From Ottowia thiooxydans DSM 14619 (GTDB lineage Bacteria > Pseudomonadota > Gammaproteobacteria > Burkholderiales > Burkholderiaceae_C): 64,000 nucleotides of DNA. Under the pieces are notes generated by a model. That model saw only the letters and a list, made by a program, of their open reading frames with translations. It did no database searches and was not told the origin of the DNA. Positions 9,301 through 17,029 of this stretch are shown piece by piece. The stretch's first letter is position 1. Every line of letters begins with the position of its first letter. Where the stretch lies: positions 125,238 to 189,237 of the forward strand of contig NZ_AUGX01000001.1 in assembly GCF_000422885.1 (NCBI RefSeq). Reading direction: 5' to 3'. Both the position numbers and the translations under genes were made by a program.

Positions 9301-9402
9301 AAGACGCTCTACGCGGTCTCACCTGTAGCTAATGAATCCGTGGCGATTCAGCTAACGGATAGCTGTTTCGTGGACTCAGCCGGAGAGCGACTTCATGCTT
9401 GA
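6394..9402 (+). CDS. soxA: Sarcosine oxidase-type alpha subunit
   Basis: This 1002-residue protein has the length and domain order of the heterotetrameric enzyme's alpha subunit. A ferredoxin-like N-terminal domain (about 15-95, with GRSFKYHRPRGIMAHGSEEP) comes first. An NAD-binding oxidoreductase domain (about 170-480) starts at 'VLIAGGGPAGLAAALAAG'. The segment GMGTDQGKLSN near residue 553 and a C-terminal GcvT-like folate-binding domain (about 625-990) follow. The start codon is TTG at 6394, preceded by GGAG and overlapping the soxD stop. By family it binds NAD and tetrahydrofolate and captures the formaldehyde unit. No folate-handling genes (glyA, purU, folD) lie nearby. Confidence 0.93.
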   Translation: MTQLWRVEGEGLIDRQAPLNFKFNGRTYQGFEGDTLASGLLANGVRLLGRSFKYHRPRGIMAHGSEEPNALVRLMDRSGGGKPSARATLVKLHEGLEVQSQHHWPTLEFDVGVVNNWLGRFLGAGFYYKTFMWPRRWWPSYEHILRKAAGLGAPPTSQENATASQQNVHIDVLIAGGGPAGLAAALAAGRTGATVILADDGLSLGGSLLDTPMNIAAGSTTNWLTTTLHELGQLKNVQLMPRTVVTGYYDHEYLTMVQAADTAGTNAKNASEAAQVYWKVRASQVVFATGSIERPLVFPGNDRPGVMLVASVASYLHRYRVLCGREVVLYTNNDSAYGLATALQDAGASIRLIVDARATLSPCGQALLSKGVRVVAGARILGTRGSTAISGIQWEGAGGDSGTTACDLLAVSGGWTPRVHLFSQARGTLRYAPELAGFVPNVHGGRNHSAGACNGQFDTAECIGEGVKAGLAASRASGYECVPEIEKMLMAGSSLKFTGLADGQNTWLGIEGVEQLKGREKAFVDFQNDVTVDDVLQAAREGYKSVEHLKRYTTLGMGTDQGKLSNLNGLEILARQLGQTPGQTGTTTFRPPYVPIDMATVAGPTLSHPAHPVRRLATHDWQVQNGAFFTQSAPWLRPQFYRQAGETDLQAVNREVNAVRNGVGLIDVSPLGKVELHGPDVIELLNRIYANRWDKLAVGRAKFGVILREDGMVLDDSVVARIGEFHYVMSTSTAHSKTVPEHIAYCMQTMWPHLRVCVTPVSEQWATFALAGQSARAVLEKLDSDIDFSAKAMPHMSTRLGRLLDIKTRITRMSFSGELSYEISVPAADAMRLWTALIDAGTPLGLAVYGTEAMGVLRIEKGHFVVGREATGTATLDDLGLGGLLDRSKDCIGMRSLALPAHTDSDRLQLVGAQCVDPNAKLPPGAHIVASDQLAVQESLGYLTSQCFSPTLGRSIGLAMVQAGRSQIGKTLYAVSPVANESVAIQLTDSCFVDSAGERLHA

Positions 9403-9916
9403 CCTCCACTCACATCCTCATCTTGGCGATAAGGCCTCCAGCTTGCCGAGTATTTCGTGGGTGCCTTGGCATCCTAGATACCTCTTGCGTAGTTTTGATG
9501 AGAAGAGTGTCCCAAGCCCCTCGGATGACCGCCACATCGCTGTCCGGTCAAATGCTGGAATACGCTTTGCGTTGGCTCCTGGCGAGCAGCTTTTTATACC
9601 CGAAGGCTCTGATGCAACGGGCTTTCAGGAGGCCGCTGGGCCGGATGTTTTCTTCATCGATGTATCCAGCGCACAGCTTGTCTTGCGAGTGGAGGGCGAT
9701 CGCGCCAGGCAGCTATTGGCTTCCGGCTGCGGCTTGGATTTGCGACCTGCCCGGTTTGCGGTCAATCAGTTTGCGCAGACACGGTTGGGGCCCTTTGCGG
9801 TACTCATCCATCGAAGTTCAGACAACACCTATGAGGTGCATGTTGAACGCAGCCTTGGGGAATCCTTGCGTGCATGGCTGGATTCGAGTGCATCTTCATT
9901 GACCGGGAAGCCATAG
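9395..9916 (+). CDS. soxG: Sarcosine oxidase-type gamma subunit
   Basis: This 173-residue protein is the gamma subunit expected after soxA. The ATG at 9395 overlaps the end of soxA by eight bases. Gamma subunits vary a lot in sequence and resemble a shortened GcvT fold. Here 'VLRVEGDRARQLLASGCGLDLRP' (about 101-123) and 'FAQTRLGPFAVLIHR' fit that pattern. It is required for complex assembly in known enzymes and has no catalytic residues of its own. It completes the B-D-A-G order, so the operon encodes a full enzyme. Confidence 0.88.
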   Translation: MLDLHSHPHLGDKASSLPSISWVPWHPRYLLRSFDEKSVPSPSDDRHIAVRSNAGIRFALAPGEQLFIPEGSDATGFQEAAGPDVFFIDVSSAQLVLRVEGDRARQLLASGCGLDLRPARFAVNQFAQTRLGPFAVLIHRSSDNTYEVHVERSLGESLRAWLDSSASSLTGKP

Positions 9917-9921
9917 CCACC

Positions 9922-10914
9922 ATGAAACTTGTCACCTATCTTCATCCGGAGACCAGCGCCGCACGAATAGGCGCTTTGACGGCTGATCTGAGCGAAGTGG
10001 TCGACCTGGCGAACTCCGCGAAGGCGCTTGGCCGCGCTTCTGATGCGCTCACCTCCATGCTCGCGCTCATCGAAGCGGACGAGGCTGGCCTCACGCTCGC
10101 GAAGGCCGCGCTGGAACATGGGACCAGGGCCGAGAACAGTTTTCTGCGGCTCCCGCTAGCGAGCCTCAAGCTGCTTGCCCCAGTTCCTCGGCCCACACAA
10201 ATGCGAGATTTCTTGAGCTTCGAGCGCCATGTACAAGGCTGCCGAACCACTCGATTCAAACATCGCACAAAGGGAATGCCAGATGCCCAGCAGCAGTGGG
10301 AGGCTTATGTTGCAGCCGGTGGATTGAAACTCGCACCTGTCTGGTATGAGCAGCCCATCTACTACAAGGGCAACCGTATGTCCGTCATAGGGCATGAACA
10401 AGATGTTCACTGGCCCCACTATTCGAATCTGCTCGACTACGAACTGGAGTTTGGGATACTCATCGGTCGGGGTGGGAAAAACATTTCCCGCGAGAACGCT
10501 CGTCAGCACATCTTCGGCTTTTCCATATTCAACGATATCAGCGCTCGAGATGCCCAAGCGCGGGAGTCGGACGGTCAGCTTGGTCCATGTAAAGGCAAGG
10601 ACTTCGATACCGGCAATGTGATTGGTCCGTGGCTGGTCACGGCTGACGAGCTCCCAGACCCTTACAACCTGGTGCTCACGGCGCGCGTGAACGGCGAGGA
10701 ATGGTCTAGAGGTCATTCAGGTGAGATGGCCCATCGCTTTGAAGACATGATCGCGCACGTCTCCCAAGACGAGACGCTTTACCCTGGGGAGTTTTTCGGG
10801 TCAGGGACGGTTCCGGGTGGATGCGGCCTGGAGCTGGATCGGTGGCTTCAGCGAGGTGATGTGATTGAACTCGAGGTTCAGGGCTTGGGTGTTTTACGGA
10901 ATCGGATTGTTTAG
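9922..10914 (+). CDS. Fumarylacetoacetate hydrolase family protein
   Basis: This 330-residue protein belongs to the FAH family, Mg-dependent enzymes that cleave C-C bonds or tautomerise and decarboxylate 2-oxo acids. Landmarks are HYSNLLDYELEFGILIGRGG (about 170-190; the acidic metal ligands are in the ELEF region), then FSIFNDISARDAQ and KGKDFDTGNVIGPW, with SGTVPGGCG near the end. The ATG at 9922 was preferred because MKLVTYL is the usual FAH N-terminus. It lies 5 bases after soxG, so it is in the same operon. It may process the 2-oxo acid left after amine oxidation. This is inference. Confidence 0.85.
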   Translation: MKLVTYLHPETSAARIGALTADLSEVVDLANSAKALGRASDALTSMLALIEADEAGLTLAKAALEHGTRAENSFLRLPLASLKLLAPVPRPTQMRDFLSFERHVQGCRTTRFKHRTKGMPDAQQQWEAYVAAGGLKLAPVWYEQPIYYKGNRMSVIGHEQDVHWPHYSNLLDYELEFGILIGRGGKNISRENARQHIFGFSIFNDISARDAQARESDGQLGPCKGKDFDTGNVIGPWLVTADELPDPYNLVLTARVNGEEWSRGHSGEMAHRFEDMIAHVSQDETLYPGEFFGSGTVPGGCGLELDRWLQRGDVIELEVQGLGVLRNRIV

Positions 10915-11294
10915 GAGCTTGTTCGTCGCGTTATCAAGTGCTCCGAGCGGGGGCGACTATCCGGGTGGGACGGACGTAAGGTAACGAGGGCGGAGCGACA
11001 GGTCATACACGACACCATGGCCGACCAAAAGAGGTGACTCGCAGAGTGCGTTGACCTCGGGAAAACCAGTATTCGAGCGAGCAGGTGGGACCACCACCGC
11101 TTACGTACGCTTGCATACATTCTCCGCAAATCAAAGACCCCGTGTCCCGGAAATCAGAATAGACACCGCGTGTTGCGCGGTCCTAAACTGAATTCCTTCC
11201 AGGGCGCTGTCGAACACGGAGATTGAGATTGCCTCCTGGATTTCACAGGCGAGACGTATTTTTGCGTTAGCCCTTAAAACGAAGGAGACATCAC
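10915..11294. other. 380-base gap before the Liv-type operon
   Basis: No gene was recognised. The fragment GGAGC...GCTCC just after the FAH stop is a weak hairpin without a T-run. The region must contain the promoter of the Liv-type operon, and it ends with GAAGGAG as ribosome binding site for the GTG start at 11295. No operator was identified. Confidence 0.35.
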
Positions 11295-12446
11295 GTGAGC
11301 CTGAATATTTCCCGTGGGCTGGTAATGCTGGCCACCACCATGACCCTGAGCGTGGCCTCGGCGCAGACCGTCAAGATCGGCGTGATTGCACCGCTAACCG
11401 GTGGCGGTGCTCCATGGGGGCTGGCAGCCGCTGAAGGGCCGCGCATCCTGGCCCAGGAAATCAACGATAAAGGTGGTCTAGACGTTGGCGGGAAGAAGCA
11501 CAAGGTGGAGATCGTCGCCTATGACGACCAGTACAAGGCCGCCGATGCCGTGGCCGCCTACAACCGTCTGGTGAACCAGGACAAGATCAAGTACGTCATT
11601 GTCGTGGGCTCAGCGGCCACCATGGCGCTGAAGCAGCAAGTCGAAGATGACAAGGTGGTGACCTTGACTGCCTCCTACACAGGCAAGGCGCTGGACAAGA
11701 ACTCCAAGTACATGTTCCGTCTGTACAGCCCACCAGATGACTACATTGGCTCGTTCATTGCGTGGATGAAAGACAACGTCAAGGGCAAACGTATCGTTAT
11801 CGTCAACCCTAATGATGAAACAGGCTGGGATCAGACCCAAGTGGCCACCCGCGTCTTCAAGACCAACGGATTTGAGGTTCTGGGTAGCGAGTTGTTCGAG
11901 CGGGCGCAAAAGGACTTTCAGCCGATGATGACCAAAATCATTGCCATGAAGCCAGATGTGATCGAGCTGGGTGGTACATCTCCGGCCACCGCCGGCCTCA
12001 TCATTCGCCAGGCTCGTGAACTGGGCTACGACAAGCTCTTCAGCAAGACCGGTGGTGCGGGTCCAAAAGATATCGTCGCCAGTGCGGGGGCGAAGGCTGC
12101 TGAAGGCACCATCAACATGCTCTATGCTGATCCGGCCAACGAGGGTTATAAGCGCCTGGCTGCCGCCTACAAGAAAGCCCGTGGTCAGGATGCGAACGAG
12201 ATTATTGTCTCGTTCTATGACGGTGCCAACGTGCTGCTGAGCGCTATACAGAAGGCTGGCTCGGTGGATGACACAGCCAAAGTGGTCGCCGCATTTCCCA
12301 AGGCGCTGCCCATGAAGTCCATACAGGGCGATCAGCTCACCCTGGGTGGAAAATCCGTGTATGGAGTCGACGCACAGGTGATGAGCATCAATTACATCGG
12401 CACCATCCGCAATGGTGAGCCGGTTGTTCTGGGTAAGACCAAGTAA
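11295..12446 (+). CDS. Branched-chain-type ABC transporter binding protein
   Basis: This 383-residue protein is of the LivK/Peripla_BP_6 type. It has a signal peptide (residues 1-24, ending in SVASAQ) and then 'VKIGVIAPLTGGGAPWGLAA', the classic start of this family. Further marks are 'KHKVEIVAYDDQYKAADAV' and 'GRPRGQDANEIIVSFYDGANVL'-like C-terminal sequence. The start is GTG with GAAGGAG upstream. Such receptors bind branched-chain amino acids but also many aromatic and alicyclic acids in Burkholderiales. The neighbouring ene-reductase and dehydrogenase genes argue for a carboxylate or enone-related ligand. It is the first gene of a unit running to 20393. Confidence 0.9.
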   Translation: MSLNISRGLVMLATTMTLSVASAQTVKIGVIAPLTGGGAPWGLAAAEGPRILAQEINDKGGLDVGGKKHKVEIVAYDDQYKAADAVAAYNRLVNQDKIKYVIVVGSAATMALKQQVEDDKVVTLTASYTGKALDKNSKYMFRLYSPPDDYIGSFIAWMKDNVKGKRIVIVNPNDETGWDQTQVATRVFKTNGFEVLGSELFERAQKDFQPMMTKIIAMKPDVIELGGTSPATAGLIIRQARELGYDKLFSKTGGAGPKDIVASAGAKAAEGTINMLYADPANEGYKRLAAAYKKARGQDANEIIVSFYDGANVLLSAIQKAGSVDDTAKVVAAFPKALPMKSIQGDQLTLGGKSVYGVDAQVMSINYIGTIRNGEPVVLGKTK

Positions 12447-12467
12447 TCCGCGCTGCATGATAGCCAC

Positions 12468-13331
12468 ATGATCGGGATGATCGAACAGATGGCCATCAAC
12501 GGCCTGATGGCCGGGTTGGTCTATACGCTGATGGCACTGGGCTTTACGCTAGTGTTTGGCATCATGCGCATGGTCAACTTCGCTCATGGTGAGTTCTACA
12601 TGATCGGAGCCTTTGCTGTGCTGGCGCTCAATAGCCAACTCGGCTTGGGCTACTTTCCGGCGGTGATCCTGGCAACGGTTATCACCGCCCTGTTCGGTGC
12701 CGCAGTAGAACGCGTGCTGTATCGGCCATTCGTTGGCCGTGAACTGGGCGGAATGATCATGTCGCTGGCGGTAGGCATCACGCTGCAAGCGCTCGCGCTG
12801 ATCTTCTTTGGCCCCGCCGATCTGTCGGTTGATCGCCCGGTGACGGGGATCTGGCGCCTGCACGAAGCGGTGATTCCTCTTGACCGGGCAGTGGTTGCCA
12901 TTTGCGCCGTGGTGGCCCTGGTCATCTTCCAGCTATTTCTGCGTCACACCAGGATGGGGCTGGCGATGCAGGCGGTCTCGCAAGACCGCGAAACGGCCAG
13001 TCTCATGGGCGTCGAAGCTGGCTCAGTGTATTTGCGTTCGTTCGCGATCGCCAGTGCGTTAGCTGGGCTTGCCGGGGCATTGATGGCACCGGTCTACACG
13101 GTGGCTCCCACCATGGGCGAATTACCTATGCTGAAAGCATTCGTCGTCGTGATCCTTGGTGGATTGGGGAGCGTACCTGGTGCGGTATTGGGCGGCTTGC
13201 TCATCGGCTTGTCTGAATCTGTGTTTTCTACGATGTTCAATACGACACTTGCACTGATTGCCTCGTTCGTGATCGTGCTCGGGATCATCATTGTCAAACC
13301 CAATGGGCTCTGGGCGAGGGCAGGGCGATGA
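12468..13331 (+). CDS. livH: Branched-chain-type ABC permease (LivH)
   Basis: This 287-residue membrane protein shows the LivH pattern, including 'NGLMAGLVYTLMALGFTLVFGIMRMVNFAHGEFYMIGA' near the N-terminus and 'AFVVVILGGLGSVPGAVLGGLLIG' around residue 225. About eight transmembrane helices are expected. It begins 21 bases after the binding-protein gene and its end overlaps livM by four bases. With LivM it forms the channel through the inner membrane. Confidence 0.92.
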   Translation: MIGMIEQMAINGLMAGLVYTLMALGFTLVFGIMRMVNFAHGEFYMIGAFAVLALNSQLGLGYFPAVILATVITALFGAAVERVLYRPFVGRELGGMIMSLAVGITLQALALIFFGPADLSVDRPVTGIWRLHEAVIPLDRAVVAICAVVALVIFQLFLRHTRMGLAMQAVSQDRETASLMGVEAGSVYLRSFAIASALAGLAGALMAPVYTVAPTMGELPMLKAFVVVILGGLGSVPGAVLGGLLIGLSESVFSTMFNTTLALIASFVIVLGIIIVKPNGLWARAGR

Positions 13332-14314
13332 AGCGGTTGCCGTTTATTCTGCTCGCGGTGGTGGCTGTCCTGCCCTGGGTCATTGGCGGGCGGTATGTGC
13401 TCCACGTGTCCACGATGATCGCGATCATGACCATGCTGGCGCTGGGCATGAACTTGATGTTGCAAATCGGCCAGCTGTCGATGGCCCACGGTGCATTCAT
13501 GGGCATAGGAGCCTATGCTTCGGCGCTTTTGACAATGCGATTGGGCTTGTCTCCCGCGTTGGCCTTACCGCTCAGCGCGATTTTCTGTGCTCTATTGGCT
13601 GCAGCGCTCGGGCCCGTGTTCCTGCGCATCAAAGGGGTGCACTTTGTGTTGCTGACCTACGCCTTCGGTCAGATCGTCAACCTTGTTTTTCAGGAGTGGA
13701 CAAGCCTGTTTGGTGGCAACGGTGGATTGCATGGTATTCCCAAGCTTTCGGCGTTTGGTTACAGGCTGACAGACCCCGCGCTGATCTACGGCGTTGCACT
13801 GTTCTTTGCCGTGGGTTCTTTCCTGCTGGTGCGTGCTGTGCTGCGCTCCGATATAGGCGCGCTGATGAAATCACTTGAAGCTGATGAACCCCTGAGCCGC
13901 TCCCTCGGTATCGACGCTTTGTCATGGCGAATAGCTGTGTTTGTGTTGACTGCAGCCATGGCCGGTGTAGCCGGAAGCCTGTATGCCCACATTATTGGAT
14001 TTCTGTCTCCGGCACCGTTTGGCTTTGGGCTGTCGGTCGATCTCGTGGTGATGAACGTCATTGGTGGCGCAGCGTCTGCGTGGGGACCGCTCCTGGGCGC
14101 TATGCTGATCGTGCCTTTGCCCGAGCTGCTCAGAGGGGCCAAGGAGTACCAGCTGCTGTGCTACGGGGTAGTGCTGATTGTGTTCCTGCTGTTCTTCCGC
14201 GATGGCCTGGTGGGCATGATTGAAAAACTGACATCGCCCCGTGCTCGCAAAGGGCCGAGAAAATCGGGCGAAACGCAAGCCGCCGTGCAAGTTCGCGAAG
14301 GGGGTGGCACATGA
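13328..14314 (+). CDS. livM: Branched-chain-type ABC permease (LivM)
   Basis: This 328-residue second permease has 'TMLALGMNLMLQIGQLSMAHGAFMGIGAYASALL' near residue 35 and 'NVIGGAASAWGPLLGAMLIV' near residue 243, both typical of LivM. The C-terminal 35 residues are hydrophilic and basic. The ATG overlaps the livH stop (ATGA), and the gene in turn overlaps livG by four bases, so translation is coupled through the block. Confidence 0.92.
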   Translation: MKRLPFILLAVVAVLPWVIGGRYVLHVSTMIAIMTMLALGMNLMLQIGQLSMAHGAFMGIGAYASALLTMRLGLSPALALPLSAIFCALLAAALGPVFLRIKGVHFVLLTYAFGQIVNLVFQEWTSLFGGNGGLHGIPKLSAFGYRLTDPALIYGVALFFAVGSFLLVRAVLRSDIGALMKSLEADEPLSRSLGIDALSWRIAVFVLTAAMAGVAGSLYAHIIGFLSPAPFGFGLSVDLVVMNVIGGAASAWGPLLGAMLIVPLPELLRGAKEYQLLCYGVVLIVFLLFFRDGLVGMIEKLTSPRARKGPRKSGETQAAVQVREGGGT

Positions 14315-15087
14315 CGACGCCACCACGCCTTGAACTGCGCAGCCTGAGCAAGCGCTTTGGTGGGCTGCAGGCCGTTTCAGACATGTCGTTCGCGGTGCAC
14401 CGGGGTGAGATTTTTGGATTGATCGGCCCCAACGGCGCTGGCAAGACCACGCTGTTCAATCTGATTGCGGGCGTGCACAAGCCCACTGGCGGTGAGGTCT
14501 TGCATGACGGCATTGACGTGACCGGGCAGGGCATCGATGTGATCGCTCGCAGGGGCATTGGCCGTACCTTTCAGGCGGCCCATACCTTCAAGCTGGAGAC
14601 CGTTCGCGAGAATCTTCGCCGCGCGGCGCTACTGCAACGCTCCTATGCGCCTTGGGTGCATTTCTGGGGGCCTCGGGGGCGCAGCGAGAGAGAGAACGAA
14701 GAGAAAGCTCACCAGGTCGCGGCTTTTGTGGGCATCACGGGCCAGATGGACCAGGCGGGAGGCGCATTACCCTATGGCCAGCAGAAGATGCTGGGCGTGG
14801 CCATGGCCCTGATGACTTCGCCTAGCTTGCTACTCATGGATGAACCAGCGGCTGGCCTGAACCCGACAGAGAAGCTCGCTATGGGCACGCTCATACGCCG
14901 GTTGCGTGATGAACGCGGCATCGACATCTTGCTGGTGGAGCACGACATGCGCTTGGTGATGAGCCTGTCCGACCGCATTCTGGTGATCAACCAGGGGCGC
15001 AAGATCGCGCTGGGAAGCCCTGAAGCGGTGCAGGCGGATCCGGCGGTGATCGAAGCCTATCTTGGAGGCGACCATGAGCTTGCTTGA
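14311..15087 (+). CDS. livG: Branched-chain-type ABC ATPase (LivG)
   Basis: This 258-residue ATPase has Walker A GPNGAGKTTLFNLIAG (about 38-53), signature LPYGQQKMLGVAMAL and Walker B LLLMDEPAAGLNPTEK, the wording of LivG proteins. A Liv-type insert between Walker A and the signature is present (AALLQRSYAPWVHFWG region). It couples ATP hydrolysis to import through LivH and LivM. Its last 14 bases overlap the start of livF. Confidence 0.93.
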   Translation: MTTPPRLELRSLSKRFGGLQAVSDMSFAVHRGEIFGLIGPNGAGKTTLFNLIAGVHKPTGGEVLHDGIDVTGQGIDVIARRGIGRTFQAAHTFKLETVRENLRRAALLQRSYAPWVHFWGPRGRSERENEEKAHQVAAFVGITGQMDQAGGALPYGQQKMLGVAMALMTSPSLLLMDEPAAGLNPTEKLAMGTLIRRLRDERGIDILLVEHDMRLVMSLSDRILVINQGRKIALGSPEAVQADPAVIEAYLGGDHELA

Positions 15088-15784
15088 AGTACGCGAGTTG
15101 GATGTCGCCTATGACGGTGTGCCCGCACTGCGCGGGGTGGATCTCACGGTCTCCGAAGGCGAGGTGGTCACCGTGTTGGGTGCCAACGGCGCCGGTAAAT
15201 CAACACTGCTCAAAGCCATTGTGGGTCTGGTTCCTTCCCAGCGTGGCCAGTTGCGGTTCAACGGTACCGATCTGCGTGGCTCGTCCCCGCCGCGCTGCCT
15301 GGAGTTGGGTATCACCTTATGCCCTGAGGGTAGGCGCCTGTTCCCTGAGATGACTGTGTTGGAGAACATCCGCATGGGAGCGTACAGCTCGCGTGACCGC
15401 GCGGCGTTTCGTCAGCGTCTCGCGCAGATGTATGAGATGTTCCCCAAGTTGGCGGACCGTACGGAACAGACTGCGTCCAGCCTCTCAGGTGGTGAGCAGC
15501 AGATGGTGGCCATTGCCAGAGCGCTAATGAGCAAGCCCAAGTTGCTGCTGCTCGATGAGCCTACATTGGGCCTGGCTCCCAAGATGATCCATGAAGTCGC
15601 CAGGCTGGTGAAACTGATCAATGCCGAAGGCATTGCGGTGGTGCTGGTGGAGCAGAACGCACGGCTTGCGTTGCGTATTTCGGACCACGGCGTGGTGCTG
15701 GAAAACGGCGAAGTATCGCTTCGCGGGAGCAGCGCTGAGTTGCTTGGGAATGAAGGCGTGCAGCGGATTTACCTCGGTGGCTGA
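15074..15784 (+). CDS. livF: Branched-chain-type ABC ATPase (LivF)
   Basis: This is the second ATPase of the importer (236 residues). Walker A is GANGAGKSTLLKAIVG, the signature LSGGEQQMVAIARAL and Walker B LLLLDEPTLGLAPK. The ATG at 15074 was chosen because it has GGAGG at 6 bases' spacing (15065-15069) and gives the usual MSLLEVREL N-terminus. The gene starts inside the end of livG. It ends the importer part. The first enzyme gene starts 58 bases later. Confidence 0.93.
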   Translation: MSLLEVRELDVAYDGVPALRGVDLTVSEGEVVTVLGANGAGKSTLLKAIVGLVPSQRGQLRFNGTDLRGSSPPRCLELGITLCPEGRRLFPEMTVLENIRMGAYSSRDRAAFRQRLAQMYEMFPKLADRTEQTASSLSGGEQQMVAIARALMSKPKLLLLDEPTLGLAPKMIHEVARLVKLINAEGIAVVLVEQNARLALRISDHGVVLENGEVSLRGSSAELLGNEGVQRIYLGG

Positions 15785-15842
15785 GGTGTGGAACTTGAGG
15801 TGCTCTAGGTGGGCTTGACTGATTTACTAAAACGGAGATGAG

Positions 15843-16919
15843 ATGCCAAAAGAAGGCGGAACCATGCTGGTCGCAGGGGCGACCGGAGTTGCGGCTCAGA
15901 ACCTGATCGAGATTGTTCGCAAGGCGAAGAACTGGAAGGCCATAGGGCTGTCACGGAATCCGCCGGCAAGCTTGCCACCTTCAGTTCAGCACATCGCTGC
16001 GGACATGATGGACGCAGAGGGCTGCAAGCGGGCGCTGAAGGGCGTGGAGGTGACGCACCTTGTCTTCGCCGCACGAGCCAAGCACAAGCTCTACACCACC
16101 ATGGCACCTGGCGCTAAGGTGGGGGTTGAGAACGTCGAGCCCAATATTGAGATGCTTCGCAACGTGGTGGCTGCGTGCGAAGGCTCGTCGCTACGCCATG
16201 TGCACGTGATCCAGGGCTCCAAATGGTACGGGTTTCATATGGGCCCCTATCCGACGCCAGCAAAGGAATCCGCGCCTGGGCACATGCCGCCCAATTTCTA
16301 TTTTGACCAGCAGAAGTTCCTTGAATCATCCGGCGGTCCATGGACTTGGTCAACCAGCCGGCCTGCCGCCATCAATGGAAAGAACGTGGGTAGCGGGCCG
16401 AACCTCGTTTCTACCCTGGGGGTATACGCTCTTATCTGCAAACACCTCGGCTTGCCGCTGGATTTTCCGGGCAAACCGGGGGCCTACAAGAGCTTGATGG
16501 AGCTGTCTGATGCGGAGCAGGTGGCCGAGTCCATCTTCTGGATGTGCAATACCCCGGCTGCGGAAAACCAGGCCTTCAATGTCGTCAACGGCGATCTGTT
16601 CCGGTGGGAAAGCATTTGGCCCCGTATTGCTGAGCATTACGGAATGAAGATGGGTACTGTCAGGTACTTCCCGCTCGTTCAATGGATGGCAGACAAAGGC
16701 CCGGTCTGGGATGAGATCGTCAAGACGGAAGGTCTCCAGGCACGTTCCATTGACGATGTGGCCTCCTGGGGGTTTGCCGATTTTCTGCTGGGCTGCGACT
16801 TCGACATCATCTCCTCCACCACGAAGATCCGCCAGGCTGGGTTTCACAGAATGGTAGATACGGAAGAAATGATCATCGACCAGTTGACTCACTACCGCAA
16901 AGAAAAAATCCTTGCCTGA
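15843..16919 (+). CDS. PRISE-type NAD(P)-dependent enone reductase (SDR superfamily)
   Basis: This 358-residue protein resembles the PRISE / progesterone 5-beta-reductase-like branch of the extended SDRs, which reduce the C=C bond of enones using NADPH. The Rossmann start is VAGATGVAAQNL (about residues 10-21). The family blocks 'VIQGSKWYGFHMGP' (with the Lys of the catalytic pair) and 'PPNFYFDQQKFL' are present. From memory of the plant enzyme, the second block usually reads NFYY with a catalytic Tyr. Here the second aromatic is Phe, so activity or mechanism may differ. It sits between the importer and an alcohol dehydrogenase. An epimerase-like role is the main alternative. Confidence 0.75.
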   Translation: MPKEGGTMLVAGATGVAAQNLIEIVRKAKNWKAIGLSRNPPASLPPSVQHIAADMMDAEGCKRALKGVEVTHLVFAARAKHKLYTTMAPGAKVGVENVEPNIEMLRNVVAACEGSSLRHVHVIQGSKWYGFHMGPYPTPAKESAPGHMPPNFYFDQQKFLESSGGPWTWSTSRPAAINGKNVGSGPNLVSTLGVYALICKHLGLPLDFPGKPGAYKSLMELSDAEQVAESIFWMCNTPAAENQAFNVVNGDLFRWESIWPRIAEHYGMKMGTVRYFPLVQWMADKGPVWDEIVKTEGLQARSIDDVASWGFADFLLGCDFDIISSTTKIRQAGFHRMVDTEEMIIDQLTHYRKEKILA

Positions 16920-17029
16920 ATACGTGATTCCATGCGTGACATGTAAAGGCAACGCTCCTTGAACAGACCGATCGATCGTCACCACGCTGGTGCACGGTCC
17001 AAAACATTTCAGACACAAGAAGGAACCAT

